Source: Styela clava
Taxonomy: Eukaryota > Chordata > Ascidiacea > Stolidobranchia > Styelidae
Assembly (NCBI RefSeq): GCF_964204865.1
Contig: NC_135263.1
Coordinates: 16,165,426 to 16,229,425, forward strand
Reading direction: 5' to 3'
Length of the DNA: 64,000 bases
Shown here: piece after piece, positions 59,948-64,000 of the stretch
Numbering within the stretch: position 1 is the first letter of the stretch
Layout of the letters: every line of letters starts with the position of its first letter
Made by a program: the position numbers and the translations under genes
The notes under the pieces: model-generated
Told to the model about the DNA's origin: nothing
Seen by the model: only the letters and a program-made list of their open reading frames with translations
The model's database searches: none

Positions 59948-61015
59948 CATGGTCAAGATGTGAGCTAATTTCTACGAATTGCGAAATCTACACTCTTGTA
60001 CTTATGCCTATTTCCTTATAATGCACTGACGAATAATGTGACCATATTTGAAACAATACATAGATCACTGGGTTACGCTCCATGCTGTATAAAGCGCAGT
60101 TGACCTAATTCATGTACACTTCTGGCTCCGCGGTTATGAATTTTGGATATTTATCCTTCGAGGGCGCTGTAGATTTCTCAAGTTTATTTTTACGCTACGG
60201 GCTCGAGGTTGGTCCCATAATGCAACTAACCACACCCGGCAAAGCAAATTGAATTTTAAGGGTATGGCATAAATTTTCACGAATGGGCGAAGTTTGTGTT
60301 CATTAAAAGTGCAGATGTGATATTTATCTCTAGTATTTTTTTGCACGAGTTTATTCCCAAGTTACAATTTTTTTCAATCGTTCTTGCCGAACGTGAACCA
60401 AATAAATATTTCATTTGACACCCTTCAGTTTAAGATATTGGAAGACTCCTATAGTCCCAGCCGCAGATTGTGTCCTATTTCTGGAGTGCAGTGCTAACTT
60501 ATAGTTATACTTTATTTGCAAAAATTGTCGAGTCGTTTTTTGTCTTCTTGTTAGCGCTGTGTTACAGACTTTCCAGCGGTCAGATACGGTAATAGCAGAA
60601 CATTGCAATTGCTCTATGAGCATTGGCTGATCGGTGAGGTCAGACAGATACCGGTACCGACATGCCACAGTCTGACAGGTAACAGTCTCTGTACGGTACC
60701 ATACCTTAAATATGCTGTAATCAGTGACTTAGTGATATACTGGATGTATCATCAATTCACAGGATCGTGGTCGGATTTGAAAGTTTCAGATTTTCTTAGG
60801 TTCCACAGTTAATTCTGTAATGTCAGAATGTTTTGCAGAATTCTGGTATTGCATTAAGCAGTTTGATTTGTCCTTATTTTGAACACAAGTTGCGTGGTTA
60901 ATTCGGTCCGCCATCAAATTACTGAATTATATTCTCAAGTTCTGGGCGATACAAATTCTGAAATTTAAAACAAGCAATGCTAAACCTACAACCCCTCAAT
61001 TTTCTTACTTTCATA
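59948..61015. other. Intron or intergenic, nothing recognised
   Basis: Mixed AT-rich sequence with short frames on both strands and no domain. It presumably lies within intron 1 of the G-alpha gene. Confidence 0.4.
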
Positions 61016-61023
61016 TTCTTGAC

Positions 61024-61299
61024 CAGTGTTCCCTCTAAGGTGTGCGCGTGTGCGCGCGCACACAGCTTTCAGAGGCTGCGCACACGCATAGATTTACTGC
61101 GCACAGACGTATTTCGATGTAATGTAAAAATGTGCTCGGTTGGAAGGTTGAGAAAGTTTGTTGTTGGCCCACCCATTACCCGGTTAGAACGCCAAAATTT
61201 CTTCATTGGTTTTTGCACAAATATTAGTCATTTCCAAAAAAGTTCGCACACACCAAAATTTCTGCGCACAGATACTACAAAAAATTAGAGGGAACATTG
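61024..61299. mobile_element. hAT MITE of the CAGTGTTCCCTCTAA type
   Basis: Ends CAGTGTTCCCTCTAAGG and TTAGAGGGAACATTG are inverted. Flanks TTCTTGAC and CTTATGAC match imperfectly. GTGCGCGTGTGCGCGCGCAC near the left end and GTTCGCACACACC / GCGCACAG near the right are subterminal repeats. 276 bp, non-coding. Termini of this kind are widespread among animal hAT elements. Confidence 0.85.
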
Positions 61300-61307
61300 C
61301 TTATGAC

Positions 61308-64000
61308 TTATGCAATTGGCACTAAAAATTCTGCATCGCTGTATCAGTCTATGCTACTCACATATCAGCATGTTATGTCGGTCGAGTCTATTAAAATGAG
61401 AATTGACAGAATGGTACAGTTCTCTTCTCAGAGTCCAAAAATACCCCCCCTCATTTAAAAGACAAATATAACAGTCTGTGCAAACCCATCCTTTAAGAAA
61501 CAATCTGGGCCTCCATGTCGACACAAACCGTCAATATGCAAAAACTAAAAGAAAGCGAAATCTAAAACAATCACCTTTGGATTCCTCGGCAAAATAATCC
61601 GATTTACCCAAGAAAAAGAATTTTACTGTGGCATTCGAGGGTTTGGGTTAACTGTGGTTTAGTACCACAAGTACTCAAGTGAGCTTGACCTAACCCATTT
61701 TTGCATATGTTCTTAATCCTGTAATCATGTCATGTAGCTTGCCAAAATATAGCTACGATCGCTCGAAATTGCATGTGTGCCGATAACGAATTGAATATGA
61801 GAAAATCAGAGATAGAGCTTGCTCGACTTCAGTTAATCATCTGCGCGTTTTGGGTGATCATCCATATATTTTGGCAGGCTTCATTATGTCACTGTGACAT
61901 CGTAGTGATGTAATTTTTGAATGACGTAGTCAGGTGGGAGTTAGAAATGACATATAAAAAAAATTGTTGCGCCACGCCCACTAGAAGTTATTGTGGTACG
62001 AAACAACACAAGACCCGAGAGTTTTAAGCAAAAAACGCAATTTCGATCATGTGACGCACATCCCGATTGATTTGAATTATTGTTGAGACAAATAGAGTGT
62101 TTTTTATTGAACCATAATATGGTATATTATTATGTCGGGACATCTTGGAATCACAGAACTATGCCCTACTGTTTGTGCCAAGTTTCTCAACTAATTATCC
62201 CTTCTCTTTTATTTTCGACGACTTTTTTGAAGGAAAGTTCTGCAGTTGATGATTTGGATTCCTTGTCATTTTAATTCTTGCACTTGGCTTGCAATTTTGT
62301 TGCTTTGAGCGAATTTTGTCGAGATTTAGTTGCAAGGTAGTTTGCGGGTGTTGGATTGGGTGTTCAAACTTACAACACCCATTCTCAGTATTTTTTATTT
62401 GGAAGTTTTCAATGACGGCAGACTTCGCTGTGATCGCAAAACTGGTAAACCACGCTAAATATTAACATTACAAAACTGAATAATGTCAGAGTGCCAAGGT
62501 GGCGGCTCCAGTCAATTTTACTATAACTTTGGCTCTTTCTGCCCTTATTGAAGTAATTTTTTACTGAGAATCCATCCTGTGTGTTTGCTCTTATGTCTTT
62601 CTGTCATTTTTTGTGCTATGCCGTTGTTCATAATACAAAAATTAAATTATATATCATATATAATCTAACATGATCAACAAAGGCTAAGAAATACGAAAGT
62701 AACCCCCTGCCATGTTTATGTTGGATAACAATATATTTTAATCAGGCATGTTTAAATGTTTCCTACTAATGGCATAGATGTTGTTGTTATGTCCTGAAGG
62801 TTGCTAGGTTATATCTGTGAATTTTTAAATCTAATGTCAGCTTTTAGTACCATGTTGCTACTGTACTTGCATACTAGTAGTGAAGTAACTTATTTTGGTA
62901 TTTTTTCAAGTTTTTATGGTCATGTCATGTGAGATTATCTCTTGTCTTCTAGTTTGTTTCAAATGCTTGTTCTGTGTTCATTTGTCTGCGTATCTCTTGA
63001 GAGTATACCCAGGCAGGTGGTGGTATCAATGCATCTGATTTTAAGTGAATTCATTAGACTGAAAGCACAAATATTTTGATTTCTAAAAGAAGCGCACTAA
63101 ATCTATTCCCATATTTAATATTGCAACACGATTTATTTCTTATTTTTGGAAAAGCGAAATACGAAAAGGCCATGACCTACTGATGAGTAGTTGAATATAA
63201 TATGAAAGAAGGAGAAACAAGGTCAAAACATTGGTAAACCCCACTATTTCCTATAGGTTGTTGAATATAGCAAAATTTTGCTTTTTACTATTTTACATTC
63301 TCTTGTTTTGGATAAGTCTGGCACCAACCGCAGGCTATTTTAGGTGCATGTGCACATATAACTGAACAATGTATAAAAATGTTCATAAATGGAGAACAAT
63401 ATGTATGAACTAGTCTGAAAAACGATCATGGTTTATTTAATAATGTCTTATCATACCAATACTTTGCATAAGTGCATAATTTGATGGTTTCGAAAGATTG
63501 ATATCAAACTATGTAATATTATTTGCAAAGAATTGTAAATCTTTATCGTTAATAGTCGCATTCTTGATGATTTGAGCTCTCATATTTTCTATGTATCTCG
63601 CTTTTATATGGTTGTGTTTTTTCATGATAACTTACATTTGCGGAAATCTCATGTTATTGACCAAAAATTAGGCAAAAAAGGAGAATAATTGCAAGATGTT
63701 GGGAATCTTAGTCTTAAATAAAATTATTATTTTGAAATTTCATGGCATGAATTGATGAACATTTTGTTTTTAATTTCTGACAATTGCATCGCTACATTTT
63801 TAGCAGTTCATACAAGTGTCGAGGGCCTAATATTGGTGAGGTTGTGAATCGTCTATATATTGATGATTTCCACAATATAGTTATCTAATAAACTGTATAT
63901 TTCAATAGGAAGTATATTATGCTATCCACAATTCTGCATTTAGGAATCACATTTGTGACCATAACATGCAGTCTATGCTAATTTGAAATCTTGACCTAAC
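61308..64000. other. Right end of the window, no gene seen
   Basis: No G-alpha exon 2 (P-loop), RNA gene or clear repeat found. Short frames such as 62080-62274 look like chance. Confidence 0.45.

Overview
This is AT-rich animal nuclear DNA, most likely from a tunicate (ascidian). Genes are split into short exons with GT-AG introns, one only about 75 nt long. Several predicted proteins are close to chordate families: a VEGF-receptor-like tyrosine kinase, MRM2, IMPACT, ISOC-type isochorismatase and a Gq-like G-alpha. Repeats are mainly hAT-type DNA transposons, foldback MITEs and a tRNA-derived SINE. The species is inferred, not proven.

Layout. 256-8188 (+) holds the last 15 exons of a VEGFR-like receptor: membrane-proximal Ig domains, transmembrane helix, split kinase and C-tail. 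8.2-21.8 kb has no convincing intact gene. It holds two near-identical 1.33-kb hAT copies, other hAT-like elements and a minus-strand BEL/Pao-like retroelement relic. 21,866-34,805 is the most unusual object: a ~12.9-kb element with 7-8 bp target duplications and long terminal inverted repeats built of a 175-bp satellite. Between the arms lie a decayed Ulp1/SENP peptidase plus PHD-finger gene and a nested TA-flanked transposon.

The right end of that element is about 50 bp upstream of the MRM2 start codon (34,859-36,976, +). IMPACT follows tail-to-tail on the minus strand (37,163-37,984). Next come a 94-aa protein gene (39,038-40,102), an ISOC1/2-like hydrolase (40,354-42,128), an 87-aa protein gene (45,647-46,341) and a 377-aa protein with two copies of a TMNR/FF motif (46,853-52,527). 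Transposons lie in the introns and gaps. At 56,977 and 57,802 are two alternative or duplicated G-alpha first exons. The rest of that gene is not visible and probably lies beyond the right edge.

These genes do not form one pathway. MRM2 (mitochondrial rRNA methylation), IMPACT (translation control through GCN1/GCN2) and ISOC are housekeeping neighbours, while VEGFR and G-alpha are signalling genes. Exon limits were read by eye from frame continuity and splice consensus and have no transcript support here.
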